Source of the DNA: Palsa-459 sp035937595 | Lineage (GTDB): Bacteria; Actinomycetota; Acidimicrobiia; Acidimicrobiales; RAAP-2 | Direction: 5' to 3' | Length of the DNA: 64,000 nucleotides | NCBI GenBank assembly: GCA_035937595.1 | Contig: DASZHS010000005.1 | Span: 62,001-126,000, forward strand | Shown: piece after piece, positions 8,934 through 18,186 of the stretch | Position numbering within the stretch: the first letter of the stretch is position 1 | Layout of the letters: each line of letters starts with the position of its first letter | Notes under the pieces: generated by a model | The model's database searches: none | Seen by the model: the letters and a program-made list of their open reading frames with translations, nothing else | What the model was told of the DNA's origin: nothing | Position numbers and translations under genes: made by a program

Positions 8934-9422
8934 ATGGCCACCATCAGAATCGTCCGGGACTACCCGCAGCCGCCCGAGACGGTCTGGCGGGCCGTGACCG
9001 ATCCGGAGCTGGTCGCGCGCTGGACGGTCACCGGGCGAGGGGGGCGACCCACCGGGTTCCTCCCCGTCGCAGGGACCACGTTCCAGATCGTCGCCAAGCC
9101 GCTCCCTGGATGGAAGGGCGTCGTGTACTGCACGGTCCTCCAGGTCGACGAGCCCCACCTCCTGCAGTACACCTGGCAAGGCGAGGAGACCGGCAAGGTC
9201 ACCCTCGTCACCTACCGGATCGAGCCGCGACTCGACGGCACCCGGTTCACCTTCGAGCACACCGGGTTCACCGGCCCGGGTGGCTTCTTCATGGCCAGGC
9301 TCCTCGGCGCGGTCCGGAAGAAGATGCTCGACGTCGGCCTTCCCGACGTGCTCGGCGAACTCGAGGCGGCGGCGCCGGACGCCCGCCCGACCGACCACCG
9401 CGCTGACCCGCTCGGCGACTGA
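8934..9422 (+). CDS. Second SRPBCC domain protein
   Basis: A 162-residue member of the same fold (PPETVWRAVTDPELVARW, then TYRIEPRLDGTRFTFEHTGF), with GGAAGGA seven bases before the ATG. It lies 280 bases after the first SRPBCC gene; that gap holds no recognizable gene, so it probably has its own promoter. Ligand unknown. It ends ~30 bases before the convergent methyltransferase gene. Confidence 0.88.
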   Translation: MATIRIVRDYPQPPETVWRAVTDPELVARWTVTGRGGRPTGFLPVAGTTFQIVAKPLPGWKGVVYCTVLQVDEPHLLQYTWQGEETGKVTLVTYRIEPRLDGTRFTFEHTGFTGPGGFFMARLLGAVRKKMLDVGLPDVLGELEAAAPDARPTDHRADPLGD

Positions 9423-9455
9423 CGGGCGAGCTCGGCCGACTCGTTCGCTGACGCC

Positions 9456-10271
9456 TCAGCCTGGCCGGCTCGCTGCTGCGAACGCCGGCGACGACCGCGC
9501 TCGCGATGCGGACACGGGCAGCGTCACGATCGCGATCAGGAACGGCAGGTCCTTGATCCTTCCGATCGACGGACGGAGCGGTGCCGCAGCGTCGAAGCTC
9601 CGCTCGAGCGTGGTCGCATCGGGGGCGACCCCCACGACGGTCCGCATCGAGAAGCGCACGTACGCACGCCGCATCCCGAGGGGGATCCGGCTCGTCTGGG
9701 CGAACCGCCAGAACCCCGCGGGCGTGGTCGAGCCATCGACCTCGACGACCAGCAACGTGCCCCCGGGCCGCAGCACTCGGACGCACTCGGCGATACCCAA
9801 GCCGGGCGACGACCAGTGCTTCCAGGCACACGACGAGATGACCGTGTCGAACGACGCATCTCGAAAGTGCAGGTGCTCCGCCCGCGCCTGGATCCCGGCG
9901 ACGGCTGGCAGGGTGCGAGACCGTCGAGCAAACCGTCGGATCTGGGAGGTCGACGGATCGATCCCTACGACTCCGACCTGCCGGTCCGTCGCGATCTGAG
10001 AGGCGATGGCGCCCCCGCCGCAGCCGACGTCGAGGACGCGACGTCCGGAGATGAGTGGGAGGAGGCACGGGACGACGACGGCCGCCAGGGCCGGGGCGAT
10101 CGTCAGCTCGTAGGCGAGGGCTTCGGGCGAGGAGAAGGCGCGCCGGCACACCCCTTCGGCGAAGCGCTGCCACGGTGTCTTCGATGCGGTGCGGATCCGC
10201 GTGAGGGCGACGTCCGCACGCTCGTGTCGGCCGCTGTCAGGACGTTGATCGTTCGCTGGTCGACAGCTCAC
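9456..10271 (-). CDS. SAM-dependent class I methyltransferase
   Basis: A 271-residue methyltransferase with motif I VLDVGCGGG near residue 75, an acidic residue after strand 2 (GIDPS), FRDASFDTVIS and VRVLRPGGTLLVVE. This pattern fits the ubiquinone/menaquinone-type and small-molecule methyltransferases; the substrate cannot be named. The frame is open much further upstream, but GTG 10271 is preferred because it overlaps the TGA of the upstream membrane gene (GTGA), implying translational coupling. Confidence 0.85.
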   Translation of the reverse strand: MSCRPANDQRPDSGRHERADVALTRIRTASKTPWQRFAEGVCRRAFSSPEALAYELTIAPALAAVVVPCLLPLISGRRVLDVGCGGGAIASQIATDRQVGVVGIDPSTSQIRRFARRSRTLPAVAGIQARAEHLHFRDASFDTVISSCAWKHWSSPGLGIAECVRVLRPGGTLLVVEVDGSTTPAGFWRFAQTSRIPLGMRRAYVRFSMRTVVGVAPDATTLERSFDAAAPLRPSIGRIKDLPFLIAIVTLPVSASRARSSPAFAAASRPG

Positions 10272-10864
10272 GTCGCTCGGTGACGTCGTGGGGGAAGGTG
10301 CGCCGCGAGCTTCGCTCCAGACCACAGAAGGAGCGCGAGGTACGAGAACCCGACGGCACCCAGCGCGATGATGACGATGGACCCGAACAGCATGGTCGCG
10401 GCGATCGCCGGAACGAGCTCCACGATGCCGACGCTCACCGCGGCGGCGATGCCGATGGCCAGGATGGAGCTGGCGCAGAGGACGACGACCCCGACGAACG
10501 CGGCCCTCCGGATCAGCCGCTCGTGTCCGTGCGTGGCGAGCACGCCGCCGAAGACGAGCGTGCTGAGGCTGGCGAGGGCGAAGACCGCGATGCTGAGGTC
10601 GATCTGCGTCGCCGACCAGGGGTAGGGGTGGCACCAGGTGAGAAGCCAGAGCGCGACGATCGACGCGAGCCAGCCGAAGAGCGGGGGCCTCGAGGACGCG
10701 GGCCACCGGGTGCGGGGACGCGCCTCGATCCACCCCTCGCCGTCCCAGAACCACCGTCCGTCCGGTGTCGAGGTCGGTGGGGTCGAGCCCGGTCGGCTCG
10801 ACGACGTGACGAGGACGTCGCGCGGCACGCTCGCCGCGTCACCGCCGGGCCGTGTCGCTGCCAT
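10268..10864 (-). CDS. DUF2510-like multi-pass membrane protein
   Basis: A 198-residue protein. Residues ~25-45 contain TPDGRWFWDGEGW, a DUF2510-like WxxWDGxxW segment seen at the N-terminus of many actinobacterial membrane proteins. About four hydrophobic helices follow (LFGWLASIVALWLL, IAVFALASLSTLVFG, FVGVVVLCASSILAIGI, IIALGAVGFSYLALLLW). I chose ATG 10864, the first Met after the AT-rich intergenic region. It overlaps the downstream methyltransferase by four bases. Function unknown. Confidence 0.75.
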   Translation of the reverse strand: MAATRPGGDAASVPRDVLVTSSSRPGSTPPTSTPDGRWFWDGEGWIEARPRTRWPASSRPPLFGWLASIVALWLLTWCHPYPWSATQIDLSIAVFALASLSTLVFGGVLATHGHERLIRRAAFVGVVVLCASSILAIGIAAAVSVGIVELVPAIAATMLFGSIVIIALGAVGFSYLALLLWSGAKLAAHLPPRRHRAT

Positions 10865-10914
10865 ATCGCTAGCATATACTATGAGAGTGAATACTAGGCA
10901 AGTAGATGTACTAG
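10865..10914. promoter_or_regulatory. AT-rich divergent control region with TACTA repeats
   Basis: A strikingly AT-rich patch in a GC-rich background. It carries three TACTA direct repeats at 10877, 10892 and 10909 (spacing 15 and 17) and -10-like hexamers on both strands (TATACT, TAGTAT). If the annotated starts are right, only 16 bases separate the divergent genes, so at least one transcript would be leaderless or starts further inside. It is probably the binding region of the MerR-family protein encoded to the right. Confidence 0.5.
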
Positions 10915-11741
10915 ACAGCGATGGCGTGGCCGTGGCCCCCGACGAGAGCACCATCGACGAGCTCGCGCAGCGAACGGGAACCCCGACCTCGACCATCCGG
11001 CTGTACCAGGCAAAGGGCCTCCTCCCAGGGCCTCGGCGTGAGGGCCGGGTCGGCTACTACGGCCCCCAGCACCTCATGCGCCTGCGATTGATCTCCCAGC
11101 TGCAGGCCGACGGCTTCTCGCTCGCCGGGATCAGCCGGCTGCTCGACGCCTGGCGTCAGGGTCGCGGCCTGGACGAGGTCCTCGGGTTGGAGGCGCAGGT
11201 GGCGGCCACGTGGGGGACCCCCGAGCCACTCGTCCTCACGCCCGGCGAGCTGGCAGCCCGTCTGCCCGGCGGGAACCTCCCCGTCGAGCTCGCACGGCGC
11301 GCCTTCGAGCTAGGCCTGCTGCGGTTCGAGGGCGACACCATCATCATCGACGATCCCACGACGCTCGACGTTGGTACCCAGCTCGCGGAGCTGGGGGTGC
11401 CCCTGTCCGAGACCCTCGACGAGTTCCAGGTGCTGAAGGAGCTCATGGATCAGGTCGCGGCTCGGTTCACGCTGCTCTTCCGAGAGCGCGTCTGGTCGAC
11501 GTTCGTGGAGCGCGGACTGCCCGAGGGTCAGGTTCCCGACGTCCTCATCAGCCTGCAACACCTCAGCCGATTGGCGGAGGTGATCGTCGCGAGCTCGCTG
11601 CGGTCGTCGTTGCGACGCGCAGCAGATCGCTTCCTCGCAGAGCAGTCCGAGGTGCTCGAGGCACACGGATTGGCAGAGACCATCAAGCCGCTGGCTCGAG
11701 CGGCTGGACTGGAGGCGCCGGACGCGCCGGATGAGCTGTGA
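10881..11741 (+). CDS. MerR-family transcriptional regulator
   Basis: A 286-residue regulator. The winged helix-turn-helix is STIDELAQRTGTPTSTIRLYQAKGLLP followed by GRVGYYGPQHLMRLRLISQLQADGFSLAGI, which matches MerR. The C-terminal ~190 residues are mostly helical and carry no metal-binding cysteines, so a drug- or ligand-sensing domain is more likely than metal. Start choices are ATG 10881 or GTG 10926; the latter would leave a 60-base AT-rich control region and still keep the whole HTH. The divergent partner is the membrane protein at 10268-10864, a plausible target. Confidence 0.85.
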   Translation: MRVNTRQVDVLDSDGVAVAPDESTIDELAQRTGTPTSTIRLYQAKGLLPGPRREGRVGYYGPQHLMRLRLISQLQADGFSLAGISRLLDAWRQGRGLDEVLGLEAQVAATWGTPEPLVLTPGELAARLPGGNLPVELARRAFELGLLRFEGDTIIIDDPTTLDVGTQLAELGVPLSETLDEFQVLKELMDQVAARFTLLFRERVWSTFVERGLPEGQVPDVLISLQHLSRLAEVIVASSLRSSLRRAADRFLAEQSEVLEAHGLAETIKPLARAAGLEAPDAPDEL

Positions 11742-11916
11742 TCACCTCGGGCGCCTCGACGAACGCCCGGGACACCGATCGCCGGTGGTTCGGGACCACG
11801 GCCACGTAGGGGCGGCGGGCGCCGGGCACTCGGCACGACGCCTGGCGTCGTTGGCGCTCGTGACGCACGTTCGATCCCCGGGGACGTCGGCGTGACTCGG
11901 TAACTTCAACTCCCGG

Positions 11917-13221
11917 ATGCTCCAGATCACCGAGGTCCGTTGCCACACGGGCACGTCGGCGGTCCATGCCGCGGTGGACACCCCCGAGGCCGGGTGGAGC
12001 GGCCGCGGGCACGCCATCCATCTCAACGGATGGGTGCTCGATGGCGAGGGTCCGTGCACCTCCGTGGAGGTCGTGTACCGCGACACCGTCCTGCGCAGCG
12101 TCGAGCTGGGGGTGCGCCCCGACATCGCAGCGATCCCCGCGTTCGCGGACCTCGCGTGGGCGGCACGGTCGGGCTTCTCCACCGGCGTGGGAACGCTGGG
12201 CCTGCCGGAGACCTTTGAGCTCGAGGTGCGCGCGGTCCTGCGCGGCGGGGAGCGACGTTGCATCGCGTCGCTCAGCGGGACCCGCACGACGCTGGCGGCG
12301 ACGACGCCGCCACGCCTTCGACCGCTCATGGTGACCTGCCTCGGGCGGTCCGGCACCACGCTGCTCATGGAACTCCTGAGCGGCCACCCGTCGATCGTCG
12401 TGCACTCCCAGCACCCCTATGAGACGCGGGGCGCGACCTACTGGATGCAGATGGCCAAGGTCGCCGGAGAGCCCGGACCGGTGGTCGCGCCCGTCAGCTG
12501 GTACGACCAGCTCTCGGAGCTCGAGGTGGTGCGTCCCATTCCGTTCTACGGACAGCTCCCGACGGAGGAGATGACGTGGATGAGCTCGGAGTACACCCAG
12601 CGCCTCGCGGACTTCTGCATCTCGGCGCTCGGTGACTTCTACCAAGCGTGCGCCAGCTTTGTCGGGAAGCCGGGAGCGACCGCGTTCGCGGAGAAGCAGT
12701 TCCCCGGCCTCCTCGCCGACGTCCTGCGCGAGGTGTGCCCGACCCACGCCGAGATCGTGTCGATCAGGGATCCGCGCGACATGCTGCTGTCGATCCTCGC
12801 CTTCCTTGACAGCGGACGCACCGTGCTGAGCCACACGGGTGGGGACGCACCCCGTGCCATCGTCGACCGCTTCACCGCAGAGCTTCGGCTGCTCTTCGAG
12901 CGGGTGCAGCGCCCGGGCAGCGTGGTCGTGCGCTACGAGGACCTCGTGAACGATCAGTTCGCGACGCTCCGGCGTGCCCTGCGCCGGACGGGCTTCTCGG
13001 CGACCGATGCAGAGGTTCGGCTCATGCAGTCGGCGTCCGCCGGCCGTCGCGAGCACTACGAGGGGCATCGGACGACCGAGAGCCTCGGCGACGCCGTTGG
13101 ACGGTGGCGTCGCGAGTTCGAGGGCCGCCTGCGCGCGCTCTGGACACCGGAGCTCGAGGCGCTCACCGTCGGGCTCGGCTATCCGGCGACCTCCGCAGAG
13201 GCGCTGACCCGGGTCGCCTGA
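11917..13221 (+). CDS. Sulfotransferase with an N-terminal accessory beta domain
   Basis: A 434-residue PAPS-dependent sulfotransferase. The 5'-phosphosulfate loop is LMVTCLGRSGTTLLMELLSGHPS (about 137-159), and the 3'-phosphate region is VSIRDPRDMLLSIL. Residues ~30-120 precede the catalytic fold and form a separate beta module (LNGWVLDG, SVEVVYRD, LGVRPDI). The same module occurs twice in the GT4 enzyme at 16150-18186. Its neighbours are glycosyltransferases and a methyltransferase, so the acceptor is probably a surface glycan or glycolipid. The ATG has no strong ribosome site. Confidence 0.88.
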   Translation: MLQITEVRCHTGTSAVHAAVDTPEAGWSGRGHAIHLNGWVLDGEGPCTSVEVVYRDTVLRSVELGVRPDIAAIPAFADLAWAARSGFSTGVGTLGLPETFELEVRAVLRGGERRCIASLSGTRTTLAATTPPRLRPLMVTCLGRSGTTLLMELLSGHPSIVVHSQHPYETRGATYWMQMAKVAGEPGPVVAPVSWYDQLSELEVVRPIPFYGQLPTEEMTWMSSEYTQRLADFCISALGDFYQACASFVGKPGATAFAEKQFPGLLADVLREVCPTHAEIVSIRDPRDMLLSILAFLDSGRTVLSHTGGDAPRAIVDRFTAELRLLFERVQRPGSVVVRYEDLVNDQFATLRRALRRTGFSATDAEVRLMQSASAGRREHYEGHRTTESLGDAVGRWRREFEGRLRALWTPELEALTVGLGYPATSAEALTRVA

Positions 13222-13238
13222 GAGGTGCGCGCGGGTGG

Positions 13239-14999
13239 TCAGCCCGCCCCTGACCCCAGCCGGCCGGCGGCGCCGGCCAGGGTCTCGGCGGTTGCCTCGG
13301 GCATCCAGGTGCTCGGCGTGAAGACGTTGGCCGCGGTGTGCGGTCCGATGCCGACGATCTCTGCGACCAGCTCGGCGCAGAACCCCGCCGAGACGAACCG
13401 GAGCCAGAAGTCCTGATCCTCGTAGGAGATGAGGGAGGGGTCCTCGTCGAAGCCGTCGAGCGCGTCGAGCACCTCGGACCGCACCAGCACGGGCGCGTGG
13501 AGGTAGGCGCGTCGGGCGAGCCGCTCGGGTTCGACGGGGAGCGCGTTCCACAGCGATCCGGACGTCGGGTCGAACATCATGCCGTAGGTGGCCGCCACCG
13601 TCGGATCGCGGTCGAGCGGGTCGAGCAGCTTCTGGAGCGCCCCGGGGAAGAGCTCCTGATGCGGTTGGATGACGAGGACGTGCGGAGCGCGCACCTGCGC
13701 GAGGAGGGCGTTCCGAATCCGCGCGTGCGCAACGCCGAGCCCGTCACCGCCCACGCTGGCCGTCCCGACCAGGACCCGCGTCGCAACCTCCTGGCCGTCG
13801 AGGCCGCGGAGCGCCCTCGCGAGACCGCCGTCGTCGCGGCCCCGAGAGACGATGGCGTCGATCGAGACCGCGGCGTCGCCACGGAGCGGTCGCTCGGCGA
13901 TCTCGACGGCGCATGACCGGAGGGCCCGTGCGTGGGTGCGGGCGATCTCCGCGCGCACCGCGGGCGGCACCTGGGTGATCCACGGCGTGGGCTCCGGCAG
14001 CCCGGAGGGCTTGACCCGTGGCTCGGGGACCACCGGCATCGGCTCGGGCGACGCGATCGGCGCCGCGGAGACCGCCACAGGCGAGGGGCCGTGACCGAGC
14101 AGGGACTCGGCGAGCTCGACGAGCTGCGCCGACGATCCCGCCATGGAGAGCTCTGCCTTGAGGAACTCGTAGGCCTCGGTCTGGAGCTCGCGCAGGCGAT
14201 CGGGTGTTCGCAGCAGCGACGCCGCCACGGGAACCACCGCCTGCTCGCGTGCGAACGCGAGGTGTACGCCAGGGACGAGGGGCTCGAAGTCGGTGCTCTG
14301 CTCGGAGACCACGACGCAGCCGTTGCACATCGCCTCGAGCACCCGCACCCACTCGAGGGAGGTCGACGCTCCGCGGTGCAGGTTGAGGAGGATCTTGGAG
14401 GAAGCCAGGTGCTCGTGCTTCTCCGATCCCATGAGGAAGTCGGGCCGCGGCCTCGTCATCTGCTCGTGCGGCGGGATGAGCAGCGCCGTGCGGAACTCGC
14501 TCAGCCACCGTGCCTGGTTGCCGAGAAGGAAGTCGCGCCGGTCGTCGGTCGTGCCGAGGTAGGTCACGTCGCAGGGCCGGGGGCGCCCGAGGTCGCCCTG
14601 CCAGCGGTCCCATCGTCTGGAGTAGCCGAGGCGGAACCGCACGACGGGGACGCCGCGCCGTGCGAGCTCGTCGGCGCCGTCACGGTTGATGTCGACGGCG
14701 CCGCCCAGCTGGGCGGCCCAACGCGCAGAGACCTCGAAGGTTGCGTTCCCGGGGTGCTCCACGCAGAACGCGACCGTGCGATCGAGCACCTCGCGGCCGG
14801 GAAGCTCCTCTGGGGGAGTGAGGACGAAGTACTCGTGCGGCACCACGACGAAGACGTCGTCGCCGTCGTCCTGCGGGAAGGCACCCCGACTCGCGGTCAC
14901 GTCGACGCCGAGCGCCCTGACCTCATCGGCGACGACCTCCAAGAGCTCCTCCATGAACGCGCTGCCGCCGATCGCAGAGACGAAGCGCAGGCGCGTCAC
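13239..14999 (-). CDS. Bifunctional-looking glycosyltransferase (GT-B plus GT-A)
   Basis: A 586-residue protein with two halves. Residues ~1-290 resemble CgeB-type GT-B enzymes (SSKILLNLHRGASTSLEWVRVLEAMCNGCVVVSE, the nucleotide-sugar-binding half). Residues ~340-586 resemble GT2 (GT-A) enzymes, ending in YEDQDFWLRF, the ED-x-D catalytic-base region. The GT-A half lacks an obvious DxD in what I can read. The GTG start at 14999 overlaps the TGA of the upstream methyltransferase (GTGA), so the two are translationally coupled. Both point to assembly of a surface glycan. Confidence 0.85.
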   Translation of the reverse strand: MTRLRFVSAIGGSAFMEELLEVVADEVRALGVDVTASRGAFPQDDGDDVFVVVPHEYFVLTPPEELPGREVLDRTVAFCVEHPGNATFEVSARWAAQLGGAVDINRDGADELARRGVPVVRFRLGYSRRWDRWQGDLGRPRPCDVTYLGTTDDRRDFLLGNQARWLSEFRTALLIPPHEQMTRPRPDFLMGSEKHEHLASSKILLNLHRGASTSLEWVRVLEAMCNGCVVVSEQSTDFEPLVPGVHLAFAREQAVVPVAASLLRTPDRLRELQTEAYEFLKAELSMAGSSAQLVELAESLLGHGPSPVAVSAAPIASPEPMPVVPEPRVKPSGLPEPTPWITQVPPAVRAEIARTHARALRSCAVEIAERPLRGDAAVSIDAIVSRGRDDGGLARALRGLDGQEVATRVLVGTASVGGDGLGVAHARIRNALLAQVRAPHVLVIQPHQELFPGALQKLLDPLDRDPTVAATYGMMFDPTSGSLWNALPVEPERLARRAYLHAPVLVRSEVLDALDGFDEDPSLISYEDQDFWLRFVSAGFCAELVAEIVGIGPHTAANVFTPSTWMPEATAETLAGAAGRLGSGAG

Positions 15000-15994
15000 G
15001 TCGTTGGCTCGCGCTGCCTCCGTGCGAGCTCCTGCTCGGCGTCCAGCAGGAGCAGCAGGGCCTGGTCGAGCTCCGCCCGATAGTGATCCCGCTCCAAGCG
15101 CAAGAGCCGATCGGCGACCGCTCCGTCGCTCTCCGCACCTGGATCGCCACCAGCATCGAGCGCCGTGCGATAGGTCTCGGCGAGCGCGACGAGCCCGGTG
15201 AACTGCTGTCCGGAGACGAGGACGGCCTGCGCTGCCACCGGGCAGGGCGCCACGCCGCTCGCGTCGAACACCGAGTAGGCGGCCGCTGTGATCGTGAGGT
15301 CGGCGAGCGTGGTGGTCGCGCACGACGCGTCGGGGTCGTGGGCTTCGGGCACCACCACCGAGGCGAGCATCGTGTGCTGCTGGAACGCTGCGATATTCGG
15401 GAATCGGTGGGAGAGCTCTCGTCGCAGCTCATCGGGCGTGAACTCGTGCACGTGGAACGGGTTGCCCGCCGGGTAGACGTCAGGGTTCGGCGAGGAGATC
15501 GTGAGCACGCCGGCCGGGGTGAGCACACGGCGAAGCTCATCCAGGGCGAGGAGGGGCTGGGCGACGTGCTCGATCGCCTCGTAGCACACCACCACGTCGA
15601 AGCTCGCGTCCGCGAACGGGAGGTCGGCGAGATCGCCGCGCACGAAGACCGCCGCGTCGGTGCGCGCGCGAGCGTTCGAGAGCGCGTCAGGATCGATGTC
15701 GAGTCCCGTCACGCTCGCCGCGCCCGCAGCGGCGAGCAACGCGCTGCCCCAGCCGACGCCGCAGCCGGCGTCGAGCACCCACCGACCCCCGACGAGCTGC
15801 GCGGCGTGGCGGTACCGGGCGTGGTGCTCGGCCTCGATCAGCTGCCCGCCCATCGCCTCGGGCACGAACCGCTCGCCGCTGGGAACCTCCACGTCGTCCA
15901 CGAGGGCCGACCTAGCCGGTTCCTGCGCCGAGCCCCGTGCGCGTGCCGACACGGGGCCAGATGTCGCGTCGTCCCATGCTCCGGCGCCGCCCAC
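14996..15994 (-). CDS. SAM-dependent methyltransferase with a C-terminal helical tail
   Basis: A 332-residue methyltransferase: GERFVPE lead-in, motif I VLDAGCGVGWGSALL, GLDIDPDAL, FADASFDVVVCYEAIEHV and LTPAGVLTISSPN. The last ~60 residues (RLLRLERDHYRAELDQALLLLLDAEQELARRQ) form a heptad-like helix, possibly a coiled coil for complex formation. This layout is typical of methyltransferases in glycan gene clusters. The GTG 15994 start is uncertain; the first ~35 residues are low complexity and a later GTG is possible. It overlaps the next glycosyltransferase by four bases. Confidence 0.85.
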   Translation of the reverse strand: MGGAGAWDDATSGPVSARARGSAQEPARSALVDDVEVPSGERFVPEAMGGQLIEAEHHARYRHAAQLVGGRWVLDAGCGVGWGSALLAAAGAASVTGLDIDPDALSNARARTDAAVFVRGDLADLPFADASFDVVVCYEAIEHVAQPLLALDELRRVLTPAGVLTISSPNPDVYPAGNPFHVHEFTPDELRRELSHRFPNIAAFQQHTMLASVVVPEAHDPDASCATTTLADLTITAAAYSVFDASGVAPCPVAAQAVLVSGQQFTGLVALAETYRTALDAGGDPGAESDGAVADRLLRLERDHYRAELDQALLLLLDAEQELARRQREPTT

Positions 15995-16149
15995 GGGGCT
16001 CGCTCTGCCAGATGTCGATGACGTGCATCGAGGCCGTCGCCCTCTCTCGGGATCGCCTGCCGACGATACACTCGCGCGCAGACGGCGCCGTGGCTGTGCA
16101 TCGGGCTCCTTGCTCGATCAACGAACCTGCGGTGGCCGACACTCGCTCC

Positions 16150-18186
16150 ATGTCACAGACGCTGCAACGGCTGACGCCGCGGAGGATCCTCAGGAGTCTT
16201 CGTCGACGCCTGCGCGCGCGATTCGCGAAGCCCGAGGTCGCGCCCGTAGAGGAAGTCCCGGCCGTGCCGCGCGGGGCGATCGACCGACCCGAGCTCGGGT
16301 CGACGATCCAGCGGGGCGAGGTGGAGCTCGGTGGGTGGGCGCTGCGTGGCAAGGAGCGAGCCACGTCGGTGCGGGTCGTCATCAACGACGAGGTGTTCGC
16401 CGAAGCGGAGCTCGGCATCGAGCGACCCGACGTCCCGGTGGGCCTCCAAGAAGAAGACGTCGCGTCGGACTGCGGCTGGCGGGCGTTCGTGGACCTCCGG
16501 CCGCTCCCGCCCGGTGACGCGGGCGTCAAGCTCCTGGCGCGGTTCGCCGACGATGGCCTTGAGGACTGGGCCTGCCTCGCGCACAACGTCTACCCGCTCC
16601 GGGGTCACGGCATCCTCGGCAACGTGGACACGCCGAAGGACGACGCGTGCATCTCGGGCGAGCTGCTCGTGGTCATCGGATGGGCGCAGACGCCTCGGAC
16701 GATCAACTCCGTCGAGGTGGAGTGTGACGGCGCGGTGCTCGGGCTCGCGAGGCTCGGGGTCAGCCGGCTCGACGTGGAGTCCGAGGAGGCCGGCATCGGC
16801 CCGCTCTGCGGCTTCGAGTTCCGGGGCATCGTCGACGTCGAGCGCCCGGGCGCACGCACGGTCTCGGTCACCGCGACCGATCTCGACGGCAGCAGCGCGG
16901 TGCTCGGCACCGTGTCGGTCACCTTCCGCGCGCACGAGCCGACGGTCGAGGAGCGAGAGTACGGGGAGCGCCTGAGCGGCCTCAACCACGACTCGATCAC
17001 GCTCGCGCCGCGCCACCGCCGCCACGAACCGCGGAGCGTCCTCGTCTTCACCCACAGCGTCTCCCTCGGCGGTGGACAGCTCTACCTGCAGGACCTGCTC
17101 CGAGAGCTCCACCCCAGCCTCAACCGCTGCGTGCTGATGACCCCGGTCGGCGGCGTGCTCGGACCCGAGCTCGAGTCCATGGGGATCGACGTCGTCATCA
17201 GTGGTCGCGGCTGGGACCACGACATCGCCTCGTACGAGGGTCACATCCGCCAGCTGCAGCACCTCATCGTCGGGTCGGGCTGCGGTGTGGTGCTCCTCAA
17301 CACGCTGGGCCAGTTCGCGGCGGCGGACGCGGCGCAGCGGGTCGGGATCCCGACGATCTGGGCGCTCCACGAGAGCATGGAGGTCGCCGACTGGATCGAT
17401 CGCAACTCGGTCGGCACACCGGTCTCCGCGTACGTGCGAGGTCGGATCGAGGCCGCGCTGCTCGGGTCCTCTCGGCTCGTGTTCGAGGCCGGTGCGACGC
17501 GACGCCTCTACCAGCGGTTCACGGCGGCGCCCGAGCGGGCGGTGACGCTGAACTACGCGGTCGACGTGGCGGCGATCGACGAGCACTGCACGAAGGCAAC
17601 GCGCACGGGGCTGCGGACGGCCTACGAGCTCCCGGAGGACGCGGTCGTGCTGCTGTGCGTGGGGGTCTTCGAGGACCGCAAGTCGCAGGGCTTCATCATG
17701 GAGGCGTTCCGCCACGTGGCCGACGCCCACCCGACCGCGATGCTGGTCCTCGTCGGCGACCACCCGTGCCCGCTCAGCGAAGCCCTCCACCGGGCGGTGC
17801 CCGCGCACCTGGCGAACCGCATCCGGTTCGTACCGATCACGCCCGACATCTGGGACTGGTACCGGGCCGCCGACGTGCTGGTCTCCGCCTCCGACGTCGA
17901 GTCGCTGCCGAGGTCGATGCTCGAGGCGATGCTGTTCGAGTGCCCGGTGCTCTCGGTTGCCGTGTTCGGCATCCCCGAGCTCATCCGTGACGGGGAGAAC
18001 GGATGGCTGGTCGAGGAGCGCGACATGGCCTCGCTGGTCGCCGGCCTGCATCGGGTGCTCCGGATGGATCGCGCGGCGTGGGCCGCAGCGGGCGCCAAGG
18101 GTCGCGCGATCGTCGCCGATCAGTATCGAACCGACCACTTCCGAGACGCGTACCTGCGCATGATCGACGAGCTCGCCCTCCACTAG
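16150..18186 (+). CDS. GT4-family glycosyltransferase with two N-terminal accessory domains
   Basis: A 678-residue enzyme. After a basic, possibly membrane-associating start (RRILRSLRRRLRARF), residues ~48-140 and ~165-262 are two copies of one beta module (GGWALRG / VIGWAQT, then SVRVVIND / SVEVECD, LGIERPDV / LGVSRLDV, CGW / CGF). Residues ~280-678 are GT-B: SLGGGQLYLQDLL at the acceptor side, VGVFEDRKSQ, and the ESLPRSMLEAML (E-x7-E) donor signature followed by GENGWLVEE. The start is ATG 16150, as the upstream open frame looks non-coding. It is divergent from the methyltransferase operon. Confidence 0.87.
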   Translation: MSQTLQRLTPRRILRSLRRRLRARFAKPEVAPVEEVPAVPRGAIDRPELGSTIQRGEVELGGWALRGKERATSVRVVINDEVFAEAELGIERPDVPVGLQEEDVASDCGWRAFVDLRPLPPGDAGVKLLARFADDGLEDWACLAHNVYPLRGHGILGNVDTPKDDACISGELLVVIGWAQTPRTINSVEVECDGAVLGLARLGVSRLDVESEEAGIGPLCGFEFRGIVDVERPGARTVSVTATDLDGSSAVLGTVSVTFRAHEPTVEEREYGERLSGLNHDSITLAPRHRRHEPRSVLVFTHSVSLGGGQLYLQDLLRELHPSLNRCVLMTPVGGVLGPELESMGIDVVISGRGWDHDIASYEGHIRQLQHLIVGSGCGVVLLNTLGQFAAADAAQRVGIPTIWALHESMEVADWIDRNSVGTPVSAYVRGRIEAALLGSSRLVFEAGATRRLYQRFTAAPERAVTLNYAVDVAAIDEHCTKATRTGLRTAYELPEDAVVLLCVGVFEDRKSQGFIMEAFRHVADAHPTAMLVLVGDHPCPLSEALHRAVPAHLANRIRFVPITPDIWDWYRAADVLVSASDVESLPRSMLEAMLFECPVLSVAVFGIPELIRDGENGWLVEERDMASLVAGLHRVLRMDRAAWAAAGAKGRAIVADQYRTDHFRDAYLRMIDELALH

